Position numbers and translations under genes: made by a program. 64,000 bases of DNA from NCBI RefSeq assembly GCF_032823475.1, contig NZ_CP127915.1:3224001-3288000 (forward strand), in the 5' to 3' direction. The stretch comes from Acinetobacter sp. SAAs474. Its GTDB lineage: Bacteria > Pseudomonadota > Gammaproteobacteria > Pseudomonadales > Moraxellaceae. The number at the start of each line of letters is the position of its first letter. The stretch's first letter is position 1. Below, piece after piece: positions 9,701 through 18,031 of the stretch. The notes below the pieces were generated by a model, which saw nothing but the letters and a program-made list of their open reading frames with translations, made no database searches and had not been told where the DNA came from.

Positions 9701-11263
9701 TCCCGCATCATTTTCAATCTGATTAGCTTGAATACTGCCTTGAGCAAAGCTGGTTGCAATCGATGTATTGGCTGAACTGGTACGACCGCCACCAGCTGCT
9801 GTCGTTGGTACTGAATTTCCTGAACCCGTACTAACACTTCCAGTATTGCCAGTATTCGACCCAGAACTTGTTCCACCACTGGTATCGACTTCCGTATAAC
9901 CAATTAAGCCATTTTGACTATTACTTAAGGTATTGGCTTCTATCGTCAAATCTTGTAAGCCGGTTTGAATAATGTTGCCACTTTGATTTTTTAAGCTGGT
10001 TGTTTCTATATCCACCCGTCCAGCATTGAGGTCACCTGAGTTTTGAATACGATTGCTATTACGAATATTTAATTCTGCAGAGGTGGTAATTAAGCCTGTA
10101 TTTTTAATATTCTCAGTTTGAATGCTTTGCTGACCTAAGCTGGAAAATGTGCCGCTGTTATTTAAATCTGTGCCTTTAATCTCTAATGTGGCTTGATTCG
10201 GTGTGGTTTTATCTTGTGCCACCACCGCACCACTATTCAGCACTTCCCCATTGGCACTAATTTTAATATTACCCGCTGAAGCAAATACTTGCCCCGCATT
10301 GTTAATCCCGACGCCTTTCTCAGTACTGATTAAACTGATCTTACCGGCATACATCCCTCCTAGGTTACTGGTATCAATCGCAACTTGTGGTGCTGTACCT
10401 GTCGATGTCGCAGTCGCCTGAACGCTTCCTATTTGTGCCGTTCCTGCAATATCATTCTGTCCAGTCACTACCGTAAGTTCATTCGCCCAAATCCCTGCAT
10501 TAATAGAGGCTGCTCGGCTTAAAATTTGGGTATAGTCGGTTTTACTGGTATCTAAACCTTGTCCAGTGATATTAATCAGCCCATCACGAATTTGAAATCC
10601 TGTCACTTGGCCATTATTCAATCGTGGATTACCGCTAGAGAGCGTTACACCACCCGTATTGATAAAACCACCACCATCGACATTAATCCCTGCTTGATTG
10701 GCAATAATCACATCCGCCTTACGTCCACCGACCTCAATATAACCATTTAAATGGCTGGGATTACTGCTGTTAACCTGATTAACAATCACTTTGGCTTCGC
10801 CACCGGCAAGCCATGGATTGGCTTGAATATAGCCTCCTAATTGCGTATTGGTGTTCTGACGACTGTTATTCAGAATTACCCCTTGTTGATTGACATCAAA
10901 TTGTTGATAGTGATTCATTGATACGCCAGCTTGGGTTGGCGTCTGAATATTCACCTGTGTAGTGCCATTGGCACTGCTTAAAACAGTTGGACGTTGATTC
11001 CCCGCAGCATTTGGATCAGCAATCACATTGGCCTGTGCCGTTTCAACTGCGCTACTGATCAAGGCTGTTCCTGTGATCAGCATTAAAGAGAAAGATAAAA
11101 CTTTTAGACCCAAATTCTTTTTAGACGTAATAACCGTAGTTTCAAGCTCAATTGTTTTATTATTTTGTGTTGTACTTTGTCCCGCAGCAGATACATGCTC
11201 TGCAACCGCAATCATTTCACCACGAGCTTTACTAAAAATCGTTTTATAAAAGTGCTTATTCAT
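3779..11263 (-). CDS. cdiA: CdiA-like two-partner secretion exoprotein with lipase-like C-terminal toxin
   Basis: This 2494-residue protein starts with an extended signal peptide region (ESPR; MNKHFYKTIFSKARGEM) and a long hydrophobic segment ending near ANV (residue about 80). A TPS domain follows (about 85-300, with NPWLAGG and GGFINTGG), then a long array of FHA-type beta-helix repeats to about residue 2000. The C-terminal region has GIVVVMNPPTGKYDSWW, then SHSRGG with Ser2338, SDPVGSIPG with Asp2404 and CYSHSS with His2429. The order and spacing match the Ser-Asp-His triad of lipase/alpha-beta-hydrolase enzymes, including the DPV-x-x-x-P element. No VENN motif precedes this tip. CdiB should export it to the cell surface; the lipoprotein at 3367-3795 is the likely immunity partner. 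The lipase call is by motif only. Confidence 0.85.
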   Translation of the reverse strand: MNKHFYKTIFSKARGEMIAVAEHVSAAGQSTTQNNKTIELETTVITSKKNLGLKVLSFSLMLITGTALISSAVETAQANVIADPNAAGNQRPTVLSSANGTTQVNIQTPTQAGVSMNHYQQFDVNQQGVILNNSRQNTNTQLGGYIQANPWLAGGEAKVIVNQVNSSNPSHLNGYIEVGGRKADVIIANQAGINVDGGGFINTGGVTLSSGNPRLNNGQVTGFQIRDGLINITGQGLDTSKTDYTQILSRAASINAGIWANELTVVTGQNDIAGTAQIGSVQATATSTGTAPQVAIDTSNLGGMYAGKISLISTEKGVGINNAGQVFASAGNIKISANGEVLNSGAVVAQDKTTPNQATLEIKGTDLNNSGTFSSLGQQSIQTENIKNTGLITTSAELNIRNSNRIQNSGDLNAGRVDIETTSLKNQSGNIIQTGLQDLTIEANTLSNSQNGLIGYTEVDTSGGTSSGSNTGNTGSVSTGSGNSVPTTAAGGGRTSSANTSIATSFAQGSIQANQIENDAGKITANGGISLNLDKGLDNQNAQLNLNTLNVSGEQFNNIKGDIYTQNSHIDVGSADNSRGKLQVEQNLNLNSGQFINQDGQILAGTTLLINSGDINNQQGKLLSSQDIAIQAQNINNRDGQVLANQDVDIQAKSITADGELAAGHDLALTLKHSFTTQNNISAGNQLSIETAGDLINSTELRAGNKLSLQAQTIENTANGRLVAENKIHIGSENLINRGEINSNGQSFIEVNQQLNNIGTGKIYGHHVAIAANELINQNEIVSDVDKAAVIAARQQLDIGAQQISNKEGALLSSEGNMVIAGQLSRTKNAEGQAKNLNNHSAKIEAGNDLTINSQVVRHTNQHLKTEIKEVDRQHIIEYEVQGQNKRYAAGSQEELGWGIKRTDENDHMVTPDGIWHENWHKYDYDKITEQTQVIDSAPGQMIAGGNIKITGTSLLNADSQILAGKTLVVSVDDLVNHETLGQTIVTDQGTLHSYWREHHSGADSTGHDTSSYRPAPMMTDLNLGIFSYQEHAQIQNNSGSTEALNISSAYQDGIGIRTGDVNTTLPNSSLFSVNPNNGQYLINTDPSFTNYKKWLGSDYMLQMFNSDPQNMHKRLGDGYYEQKLVNDQIAKLTGQVYLDGYNNLEDQFKALMDSGMSAAKEMNLSVGVALSAEQIARLTTDIVWLVEQKITLADGRVETVLVPQVYVRLQSGDINGSGALLAGSNTALNVTNHLENSGTIAGRNALVIQADRIDNLGGRITANQLSAKANTDINNVSGVIDAKQQLFLDAGRDINIVTQTNTTKNEQGSNTHLNRQAGVYVTNAEGEGILSLKAGQDIHLKAGVISNASQEGVTQLDAKNNIHLGTVTVAQQQENIRDANNYVKRSESGEVGSQILANNDIQLKAGQDIQLRASEINSGQGNVVAQAQNIKVESGEYTKTADDATQSNSKGLLSSSTYTYKDSASNTQAVASVIGGKNIALQAEQDIGIKGSHVIADQDTQLTAKNNISIESATTSSTEDHFFSKEKSGLFSSGGIGFTVGKVKESTDNENQRKTSTASTVGSLNGNTKIVAGKNYQQTGSTVSAQNGDVNIIAQQVNIEAAAEQQQNDYLYEREQKGFTLAVNIPVVAAIQTAVNATQQIGKSKNDRVNAMAAANAGFDAYKAGQSLAQLKDAATSAQNLADAANVSVSLTYGEQKDTSFSHTESTTGASSQVYAGGKTNIIAHSATATSCETAEQCSADRSSGAGEQSDINIVGSDVLGKQGTNLIADNDINIKAFEQNSVEESGNKSQGWNVGVAVSYGKSGLALGVTAGGNLGKGSDNGEETSYLNSHVGSQESQTVINSGNATNIIGGQVQGKGVSITAKELNIESLQDKATYEAKQQNISAQATVGYGASVSGSFSKSDIDANYASVSEQSGIYAGDDGYQIKVQNNTNLKGAIITSTQKAEDAGKNALSTGTLTASDIKNVSEYDAKGIGLSGSMSVSGDRLGQKAPSQEQGVVLNNEGNRGSGTSVGLGIDSESDSSVTQSGINTKNIKITDEQGQQALTGQSAEQAKEAIHTNITTDNAKENSGVLKNNFNKDKVLSEIDLQVDVTQQFDANRQEVKQQLYAVVDQKKAEATAIRKENGGYDTDVSKQLDLEANKLNEITRWVDIGLGAVWGLGDTTALTGMYLTTQADRVQRAINTPNEMWFQTCSAPNEECQSRQIFSLDDLTPEEKLQLQIDKSIVTISNPGIFNDRDDALKNASKQNITSTNQSGIVVVMNPPTGKYDSWWITTSLVSELMYAGYDKFNDIIGGYLPLSNSEKLNQDLYNYAKLNSQTYFENRNPLELDLNSHSRGGLTSSVALQDLNNNQNILGIPIRQSRFDGTATNVQDYANQLYKNGYISKDGYYSSAYSAVHKSDPVGSIPGILGGNQRLPGNCFWCYSHSSYFAEIPPQQIRVNGEKVDNELYKDYVKKWGEVDANNPINKSAPVLIRPNVKGAEEKYFNEKPY

Positions 11264-11323
11264 TTTGTTTTGCCTATAAGGAGATTCACTTTCTCAATTC
11301 AATAAAGTGAGTATTTTTTTAAA

Positions 11324-11848
11324 TTAAAATTTATTGTTCGTTAACAAAAGGTTTTGCCACTGCTGAAAGTCTTTCAAAGCGACTTGATTTCCTTTGAAAC
11401 GCTTTACTTTCAAACCTGTTTTTTTACCACGATGGTATAAAGAGCTCATACAAGCTAATGGAAACAGCTCGCCTACGACAATCTTGCTCATCATCTTGCT
11501 ATGCCCAAACGGAGCAAACCAATCAATAATCCATAAGCGATCACCACTGTTCCACTCATATACAGGCATAGGCAAGCCTTGATTTTTAATGTACTTTTTT
11601 TCAGTCTCAGCATTCAAAAATGCCCAACTGACATATCCAACAACACGATTATTTTCAATGAACACTGCAAACTGCCGATGCTGTAAAAATGGAACGACTC
11701 GTGTCATCAAATAGCTTAAAGGTGCATCCTTTAAATTCGGTACGTATTGCCATAACCACATAAATGAGCCTAAAACCTCAGCTTCACTCCAATGTTCAGA
11801 AGGATAGTGAGATGGAGCAATTAAGCTAATATTTCCAATATTCATCAC
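11324..11848 (-). CDS. cdiC: HlyC-family toxin-activating lysine acyltransferase of the CDI locus
   Basis: The 174-residue protein matches the RTX-toxin acyltransferase family (HlyC/ApxC): VLGSFMWLW near residue 25, VGYVSWAFLNAETE near 70 and SGDRLWIIDWFAPFG at 101-115. These enzymes move a fatty acyl chain from acyl-ACP to lysines of a toxin. The conserved Asp is present (D109). The catalytic His of HlyC (H23, in SPLHRNW) lines up with Leu39 here, so the usual His seems absent. The gene lies between cdiB (9 bp upstream) and cdiA, so CdiA is the likely substrate; acyltransferases in CDI loci are called CdiC. The SD is AAGGAG before ATG-ATG. Confidence 0.8.
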   Translation of the reverse strand: MMNIGNISLIAPSHYPSEHWSEAEVLGSFMWLWQYVPNLKDAPLSYLMTRVVPFLQHRQFAVFIENNRVVGYVSWAFLNAETEKKYIKNQGLPMPVYEWNSGDRLWIIDWFAPFGHSKMMSKIVVGELFPLACMSSLYHRGKKTGLKVKRFKGNQVALKDFQQWQNLLLTNNKF

Positions 11849-11857
11849 AATTACTCC

Positions 11858-13615
11858 TTAAAATGAGTAGCTCGCACTAAAGCCATAATTCAGATCAAAG
11901 TTTTGAAAATACTCTGGTTTCTTAAGCGGCTTTCCAATAAAGGCGTCATAGTAGAAGGTACCCCCCACTTTAAATTGACCACGCAGTCCCATTGCACCAC
12001 CCACAAGGGTTTTACCCAACAACCACTGTGCAGATTGACCGTCCACATGCCCTGCATCGAGTGCCATATAGAATTGATGTGATGGGAAAAGAGAAGTCGC
12101 TAAATCATTACGCCAGTAAAAGCCACGATCAGCGGATAAAGTTAAATCACCATCAAAACCACGCACCGTATAGCGTCCACCAATTGAAATTCGATCTTGT
12201 ACACTCAAAGGTGTCTGATTATATTGGCCATGAAAACTGCTGGAATAACTGAAATTCTGCTGATCTAAGCGAAATGGGACTTGTAGACTGGCATCAACTG
12301 TCCAAATCTTCATACGCGATGTTCCTTCATCGAAAGCTTCTTCAATAGCGCTTAAAGCACCAAATGCTCCTGTACCGCGTCGATATCCTAGGCCTAAATC
12401 TAAAACCGCTGCTTGAATATACTGACGATGATTAAAATCTAGTTGCCAGCCAGCGACATCTCGTCGTTGTACCGTTAATTCAGCATCATCGATAAAACTC
12501 TTAGACGTCCGATGCCAACCTTTTAATGTTGCTGTAGTTTTTTTACTGGCATCACGATAGAGCAGTCGTGTGAGAGATAAGTCTTGGTTATGACTTAAGC
12601 CATTGTAGTCATAAACGTTGTTTGCAGCAGCAACGGCCTGATCATATTGATAGCGACTCACATTGGCACTGACCAACCAATTTTTATAAGGAATTGAATA
12701 ATGAATCGCATAGTTATTGCTACCACTGTCTACCGTTGTTCCATTTTGATCGGTAATTGATTGCTGATCGGCAAGGTTTTGTCCGAAAGTTACATAAAAT
12801 AAATCACTACGAAATAATGGGTTATCTAAAGATAAAGTCACATTACCTTGATATTTCCCTGTTTGATGACTCCCTGCATCATCAACACTCAAAGTCACGC
12901 GAACCGGTATGGTACGTTGTTTCCATTTCACGATAACATTACTTTGATTTGGTGCAGAGGCTGGCACAATTTCGATATCTGCCTCAACAGTGGGTACACG
13001 CTTTAAATTTTCTAAACCTTGTTCTAAAGCACGAAGATTCAGTACATCACCCGTTTTTAATGGAAAAATATTCTTGGCATATTGAATCCGTCCAGCATGG
13101 GTATTTTGATCATCCTGTTGATCAATTTTGATTTCTCCCAATAAACCCGGAATCACGGTTAATTTTAAAATGCCAGAACTTAAATTTTGCGGTGCCACTA
13201 AAATTCGTGTAGTGGTATAGCCCTGACCAATAATGATGTTTTGGGTCTGACTCATGAGCAAATTAATGCGCTGCTCGCCCATACAGATGCCATCACTAAA
13301 CGCTAATTCTTTTAAGGCCTGCTTGAGATATTTTTCAAAATAAGCATTCATCTCACCATTTAATTGGACTTGATGAATAGGAAAACAATGTTGATCTTTA
13401 AGATCTTGAAGTCTAAGTTGTGATTGATTTTGTGTTTGATCTAACAAGACATCACGTTGTGGCTGAGTAATTTTTTTAAGTTCTGCTTGTCGTTGTTGAT
13501 TACGAATGAGCCCATCCACTGCTGGATCAAATTTTCTGGCGTTTAATAAAGTCAATATCATAAAAACCCCAGCTCCAAAGGCAAGCTGAGAAATAAATCT
13601 ATTTCTACTTTTCAT
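11858..13615 (-). CDS. cdiB: CdiB/FhaC-type outer-membrane two-partner secretion transporter
   Basis: The 585-residue protein has an N-terminal membrane or signal segment (about 8-25), a Gln-rich linker helix, two POTRA-like domains (about 75-235) and a 16-strand barrel. The barrel contains the Omp85/TpsB signature VRGF (484-487, in GRYTVRGFDGD) and ends in Phe, as barrels recognised by the BAM complex do. It exports the CdiA exoprotein encoded two genes downstream, recognising its TPS domain. It is the first gene of the operon cdiB-acyltransferase-cdiA-lipoprotein. Length and order match class I CDI loci of Acinetobacter. Confidence 0.9.
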   Translation of the reverse strand: MKSRNRFISQLAFGAGVFMILTLLNARKFDPAVDGLIRNQQRQAELKKITQPQRDVLLDQTQNQSQLRLQDLKDQHCFPIHQVQLNGEMNAYFEKYLKQALKELAFSDGICMGEQRINLLMSQTQNIIIGQGYTTTRILVAPQNLSSGILKLTVIPGLLGEIKIDQQDDQNTHAGRIQYAKNIFPLKTGDVLNLRALEQGLENLKRVPTVEADIEIVPASAPNQSNVIVKWKQRTIPVRVTLSVDDAGSHQTGKYQGNVTLSLDNPLFRSDLFYVTFGQNLADQQSITDQNGTTVDSGSNNYAIHYSIPYKNWLVSANVSRYQYDQAVAAANNVYDYNGLSHNQDLSLTRLLYRDASKKTTATLKGWHRTSKSFIDDAELTVQRRDVAGWQLDFNHRQYIQAAVLDLGLGYRRGTGAFGALSAIEEAFDEGTSRMKIWTVDASLQVPFRLDQQNFSYSSSFHGQYNQTPLSVQDRISIGGRYTVRGFDGDLTLSADRGFYWRNDLATSLFPSHQFYMALDAGHVDGQSAQWLLGKTLVGGAMGLRGQFKVGGTFYYDAFIGKPLKKPEYFQNFDLNYGFSASYSF

Positions 13616-14065
13616 ATTATTATCATTTAGTAGATCTAAACTATTGACTATAAATCATACAAAATTAATTTTAAATAGTATAAAAATTACACTTGGTATC
13701 ATTAATTAATCAAATATATGATATAAAAGACACAATATCGCTACATATAGGCAAAATATATCATTAAAAAATGTAATCATTTATGACATAAAGACTTTAA
13801 TGATAAACATATCCAAAGACCATAAAAATAACTTTAGATGCTATATTGCTGTCTTAAATGCAAAAAGACCAATAGAAAATAGCGCTAGAGGATGTAAAAA
13901 TATTGCGCTTCACTTTAGCAGTAATACCATACCTCAAATTGCCAGATGGATTGAACAGATCACCAGATTAAAAGCTTCTCTATAAGCTCTACATGTTATG
14001 CCTTTAGCACTTCAACAAAATTTTTTCTAGATGATCTTTTTTTCGATCCATATCAGGAGGGCCAA
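13616..14065. other. intergenic region between divergent cdiB and metallophosphoesterase genes
   Basis: This 450-bp, very AT-rich gap should hold the cdiB promoter (minus) and the promoter of the plus-strand phosphoesterase gene. A 61-codon plus-strand frame at 13800-13985 has no ribosome-binding site and no recognisable feature, so I do not call it. I could not define a specific operator. Confidence 0.4.
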
Positions 14066-14815
14066 TTGAAACTACAAATTTTATCTGATACACATAATTC
14101 AAAATATCAATTATCTGACGATGCTGATCTTATTATTCATGCTGGAGATTTCTCTAACCACTTCGCTGGAGCAATTGAATTTGCTGAATATTGTCAAAAA
14201 TTGAACAAAAATTTTATTTTTGTTTTGGGCAATCATGATTACTATGGCGCTCATTATGATTTTGTTATCAATTTTTTAAGAGAAAATTATCCTCAAAATG
14301 CCCTTTTAGATGATAATCATATCAAAATAGCAGATAAAATATTTGTGGGTGGTACATTATTTACGAATTTTCGCTCAAACGCTCCTCTCACTACCCCCGA
14401 CAAACTTTTACAATTTAAAAAAGATGCAGAACAATCTATCTATGATTTTGAAAGAATTATGATAGGGGCCAGTAACCGCACGATAACAGCGGATGATTAC
14501 ATTCTATTATTTCAACGGTATTATCAGAATATCATGCAATTTAAAGATCAAGAAAATGTTATTGTCATCAGCCACTTTCCACCTCATTTAGCCTGCCTTG
14601 ATCCATACTGGGGACATCATCCAATTGCATCTGCACTTAATCCATACTTTATTAATGATTTAGATATCACTGGATTTAAACTGTGGATTGCAGGACATAC
14701 ACATACCGCTATTGATACAGTCATAGATGGATGCAGATTAATTATTAATCCTTTAGGCTATCCACAAGAACAAGGGAAAAATGGTTTTAGAGAAAATTTA
14801 ATTATCCATATTTAA
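14066..14815 (+). CDS. calcineurin-like metallophosphoesterase
   Basis: The 249-residue protein carries the metallophosphoesterase signature set: SDTH at residue 7, HAGDFSN near 25, GNHDYYG near 55, SHFPP near 173 and AGHTHT near 213. These residues bind two metal ions that activate water for phosphoester hydrolysis. The substrate is unknown; cytoplasmic location is likely because no signal peptide is seen. It starts with TTG, a choice supported by an AGGAGG ribosome-binding site at 14055-14060, 5 nt upstream. It stands alone between the CDI locus and a convergent acetyltransferase gene. Confidence 0.85.
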   Translation: MKLQILSDTHNSKYQLSDDADLIIHAGDFSNHFAGAIEFAEYCQKLNKNFIFVLGNHDYYGAHYDFVINFLRENYPQNALLDDNHIKIADKIFVGGTLFTNFRSNAPLTTPDKLLQFKKDAEQSIYDFERIMIGASNRTITADDYILLFQRYYQNIMQFKDQENVIVISHFPPHLACLDPYWGHHPIASALNPYFINDLDITGFKLWIAGHTHTAIDTVIDGCRLIINPLGYPQEQGKNGFRENLIIHI

Positions 14816-14918
14816 CGACATTTCACCACATAGCGATATCAATCGATAAAGATAAAACTATAGACTTATCTCCACTTTTTCTAAAGTTAATACGATACAG
14901 ACATTTAAGGCTATATTT

Positions 14919-15305
14919 TTAAAGTAGATTTTTTCGATATTGAATAAAACCAGTATTGACCGCGACTTGATCATAGAGAATTCTTGCTTGATAATTTGTC
15001 TCTTGAGTCAACCAATAAACTCGAGAACATTTTTTCTTATGGGCTTCAGCATACACGGCTTCTATCAGGCTCTTTCCATAACCTCTGGTACGTTTATCTG
15101 TTTCTATAAATAAGTCTTGCAGATAGCAATAATGACCTTCTGTCCAAGTACTACGATGAAAAATATAGTATACTAAACCAATTAACCGATGATCAACCTC
15201 AAGGACAAAACAGCCCATTTCCTCACTTTCATCAATTAGACGATGAAATGTTAATTTAGAAAGTTCTGATGTTAAGCTGACTTTATAAAAATCCTGATAC
15301 CCCAT
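14919..15305 (-). CDS. GNAT-family N-acetyltransferase with shifted N-terminus
   Basis: The 128-residue frame contains the GNAT core: LQDLFIETDKRTRGYGKSL (acetyl-CoA loop) and NYQARILYDQ. It is shorter than the usual 145-155 residues. In-frame DNA before the ATG at 15305 still encodes YDSWLSLW, a typical GNAT start, back to a TAG. A plausible true start (ATG at 15361-15363, MNESQKIDK) lies in another frame, so one extra base seems to separate the two near 15333. Either translation starts late at 15305 and yields a protein lacking its first strand and helix, or the gene is a recent pseudogene. The substrate is unknown. Confidence 0.7.
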   Translation of the reverse strand: MGYQDFYKVSLTSELSKLTFHRLIDESEEMGCFVLEVDHRLIGLVYYIFHRSTWTEGHYCYLQDLFIETDKRTRGYGKSLIEAVYAEAHKKKCSRVYWLTQETNYQARILYDQVAVNTGFIQYRKNLL

Positions 15306-15420
15306 CCAAAGGCTTAACCAGCTGTCATAATCCTATTTTATCAATTTTCTGACTTTCATTCATATAGCTCATTAATTTTAATAAAATTAATATAATACAC
15401 TTTAGATCAAATACCCATAA

Positions 15421-15441
15421 AATTAGATCAGAATATCTAAT
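15421..15441 (-). terminator. weak hairpin after the TonB receptor gene
   Basis: ATTAGAT and ATCTAAT form a 7-bp stem with a 6-nt loop. On the minus strand it is followed by a short T-rich stretch. It is AT-only and weak, but it is the only hairpin seen downstream of the receptor gene ending at 15513. Confidence 0.3.
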
Positions 15442-15512
15442 TCTATGGTGATCATCTATGCAACTTAGCTTATCTAAAATTATCATTTTATTCGATTATT
15501 AAGTTATTAAAA

Positions 15513-17780
15513 TCAATATTTTATTGTATAACTTAAACCATAGGTACGCCCTTCAGCCGCAATAGATAAAAGAGGATTGGCATTTGTTACAGCTGCTTGC
15601 TGGGCAAATACAGTTTTATATTCTAATCCCCAAAGATTAAAAATACCAAAATCTAGACGACCATTCCCTAATGGTGCATGTCCTAATAGATCCATAGTGG
15701 CATAACCTTTTATTTTGGCAGCGCTATTTCCATCATTTTTAACTGCATTTTTAAATTCAGTATTGGTACTTATGTTGGCGCGTTCAGAGAGTTCACGATC
15801 ATCATTATATGCCTTATTTGTACCCTTTATGGCTTGCATTTGCATACGTAAACCATAGCCTTCATTATTATTCCATTCTGCAAACAACGTCCCTTTGATT
15901 GGCGATACAGAAAATGCATTTAATTCATGCCATTCATTTGCAGCATCTTTATATTGACCACGGGTATAACTCAATGAACCACCTATATTATATTGATCTA
16001 AAATAGGATAATTTATTGTTGCTTCAGCACCATAAACACGCTGATCAGTATCAACGACTCTTGCAGCACGGTTATTAAATTGAACTGTTTTATCTGAAGT
16101 ATTATAAAACCCTGTTAAGCCTAGATTTAAGCCATTACCTTGATCTAAGCGCCATCCTAACTCATAACTATTCACGGTAATAGGCTGTAAATTTGCTGTT
16201 GACACTTGATAAGTTGAAACATCACGCAACATGCGTTGTACATCAGGAAAACTAAATCCCTGAGAGAAGTTTGCATAAATTTGTTGTATATCGGTAAGTT
16301 GATAGACTGCACCTAAATTAAACAGCGCTTTATCTGCATGTGTTGATCCAGCAGCAACATACTCGGTTTCACGTGTTGGAATATACGCTTCTGTATTGGC
16401 TTTAATATATTGATAACGCATACCAACTTGAATGTTTACATAATCTGTAAGCGCATAATCCGCTTGTATAAAAGTACCTAAATTTTGAATTTTTGTATCT
16501 GGTCCATAGCCTTTTGTTGTTCCAGTATTGTTATAAACGAGATAAGGATACTCCGTAGATAAAATATCGACAAATTGTTTGTCTTTTTCCACATCGTAAT
16601 CTAGACCATATGTAAGTTTAAGCTCTTTATCTTGTATATTTAAATCAGACTGTATAGTTGAGCGTATTCCAATCACTTCAATATTAGATTGTGATTGATT
16701 TACTTGTTTAACTGCTTGTGTACTTAGTCCATATGGAAAAAATCTTGACTTTTCTTTTCGATAATAAGCTTCTACATTTAGAATCTGGCCTAAAAAATCT
16801 TGATTTTGATATTGTGTATTAAACGCATAGCGCTCTGTAAATAACGGATCACTGAGTTTTAGTCCTTTTATAGCGTTATAACTTGGTTCTTTTCCATCAT
16901 TACTCGTCGCTGTCTTAGGTAAATAAGAATAATCTGGCCCATAATCTGTATCTTGCTTATCTTTATAATATTGAGCACCAAAACTTAAAGATTGATGATC
17001 TGTTATTTGATAATTCAATCGACCAATGAAATCAATTGTATCGGTGTCCATCATACTTCCTTGCCATGGACTTAGAGGAATACGATTATCATTTCCATCA
17101 AATTGAGCACCTCTGCGGGTATAATCTGCACCTAAAAATCCATCAACATCACCTTTCTTAAATGAAATATTCTGCTCCACTTCATAAGCTAATCCATCTG
17201 CTGTAAAATTATTTGCAGAAGTAAGACCAACTTTTGTTGCAAAGCTTAGAGCCTGATCTATATTCGGTCTTTTTGTAATAATATTAATAATACCGCCTGT
17301 TGCACCAGATCCATAAATACTTGTAGCACCAGAAATGACTTCGACACGCTCAATGAGACTCGGACTAATACTATTGAATTGTCTTGAAACATCTCGTGAA
17401 CCTGTTTGTGGAACACCATCTATTAAAACTAAGACGTTACGACCACGCATTGTTTGTCCATAATTACTCATCGTACCGCTACTGGGTGCTAATGACGGTA
17501 TTAATTGCGCCAATATATCTGCCGTTTTTCGTCCAGCAATTGCTTGTTGTTGAATCTGTGATTGATTGATGGTTTGAACAGTTCCCGCTATTTCAGAAAT
17601 ATTTGTTGCTGTTCTTGTCGCAGTAATGATCATCGCTGGTAGTTTTGTAGCTGATTCATTTTTATTGGTTTGAGTTAAATCACTGTTTGATTCGATTTGC
17701 CCTGCAGCATATATAAGATTGCTTGGCATCATCATCATTAAACATAAATAAAGATTTAATTGGCGCATGAAAATATCCAT
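15513..17780 (-). CDS. TonB-dependent outer-membrane siderophore receptor
   Basis: The 755-residue protein has a signal peptide (to about YAAG, residue 27), a plug domain with MIITATRT (TonB-box-like, near 50), NILAQLIPSLAPSSG, the MRGRNVLVLIDGVPQ motif and ERVEVISGATSIYGSGATG, then a 22-strand barrel ending in Tyr. This is the canonical layout of ferric-siderophore receptors. The ligand cannot be read from the sequence. A Fur-box-like palindrome lies just upstream (17794-17812), which supports control by iron. The start may be Met1 or Met5. Confidence 0.9.
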   Translation of the reverse strand: MDIFMRQLNLYLCLMMMMPSNLIYAAGQIESNSDLTQTNKNESATKLPAMIITATRTATNISEIAGTVQTINQSQIQQQAIAGRKTADILAQLIPSLAPSSGTMSNYGQTMRGRNVLVLIDGVPQTGSRDVSRQFNSISPSLIERVEVISGATSIYGSGATGGIINIITKRPNIDQALSFATKVGLTSANNFTADGLAYEVEQNISFKKGDVDGFLGADYTRRGAQFDGNDNRIPLSPWQGSMMDTDTIDFIGRLNYQITDHQSLSFGAQYYKDKQDTDYGPDYSYLPKTATSNDGKEPSYNAIKGLKLSDPLFTERYAFNTQYQNQDFLGQILNVEAYYRKEKSRFFPYGLSTQAVKQVNQSQSNIEVIGIRSTIQSDLNIQDKELKLTYGLDYDVEKDKQFVDILSTEYPYLVYNNTGTTKGYGPDTKIQNLGTFIQADYALTDYVNIQVGMRYQYIKANTEAYIPTRETEYVAAGSTHADKALFNLGAVYQLTDIQQIYANFSQGFSFPDVQRMLRDVSTYQVSTANLQPITVNSYELGWRLDQGNGLNLGLTGFYNTSDKTVQFNNRAARVVDTDQRVYGAEATINYPILDQYNIGGSLSYTRGQYKDAANEWHELNAFSVSPIKGTLFAEWNNNEGYGLRMQMQAIKGTNKAYNDDRELSERANISTNTEFKNAVKNDGNSAAKIKGYATMDLLGHAPLGNGRLDFGIFNLWGLEYKTVFAQQAAVTNANPLLSIAAEGRTYGLSYTIKY

Positions 17781-17793
17781 TAAAATAAATCGT

Positions 17794-17812
17794 AATAATA
17801 ATGATTATTGTT
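17794..17812 (-). promoter_or_regulatory. Fur-box-like operator upstream of the TonB receptor gene
   Basis: The 19-bp site AATAATAATGATTATTGTT contains the perfect palindrome AATAAT-G-ATTATT (17797-17809) and matches the classical Fur consensus at 13 of 19 positions by my count. It lies 14 bp upstream of the receptor start codon, where it would block transcription or initiation when iron is plentiful. Confidence 0.6.
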
Positions 17813-17844
17813 AAGTTTAAAAAGTTATTTGTCAGCTTAATGTA

Positions 17845-17970
17845 TTTAACCGGAATTATATCTATTTAAATAATGTGTCTGATGCAGCAACAGTGATGAG
17901 AGATTTATCTATTCAGATTGAAGATTATAATTATCTGTATCATGATCTAAAAATGAAATTACCTCGATAA
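17845..17970 (+). pseudogene. IS3-family transposase (OrfB) C-terminal remnant
   Basis: A plus-strand frame ending at TAA 17968-17970 reads FNRNYIYLNNVSDAATVMRD and then IEDYNYLYHDLKMK. This matches the end of IS3-type integrases (R-D-Y-V-Y ... I-E-D-Y-N ... H-S-A-L-K-M-x-S-P). No start, DDE residues or inverted repeat remain, so it is only a footprint of a lost element between the receptor gene and the next gene. Confidence 0.6.
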
Positions 17971-18031
17971 TTTAGCTTAAAGTCAGCCTTATACCACCTT
18001 AGAGAAGAGATAATTTATGTCCATCTTAAGC

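Noticed and set aside
13800..13985. 61-codon plus-strand frame upstream of the phosphoesterase gene
   Set aside because: No ribosome-binding site, no features, and it lies in a promoter region.
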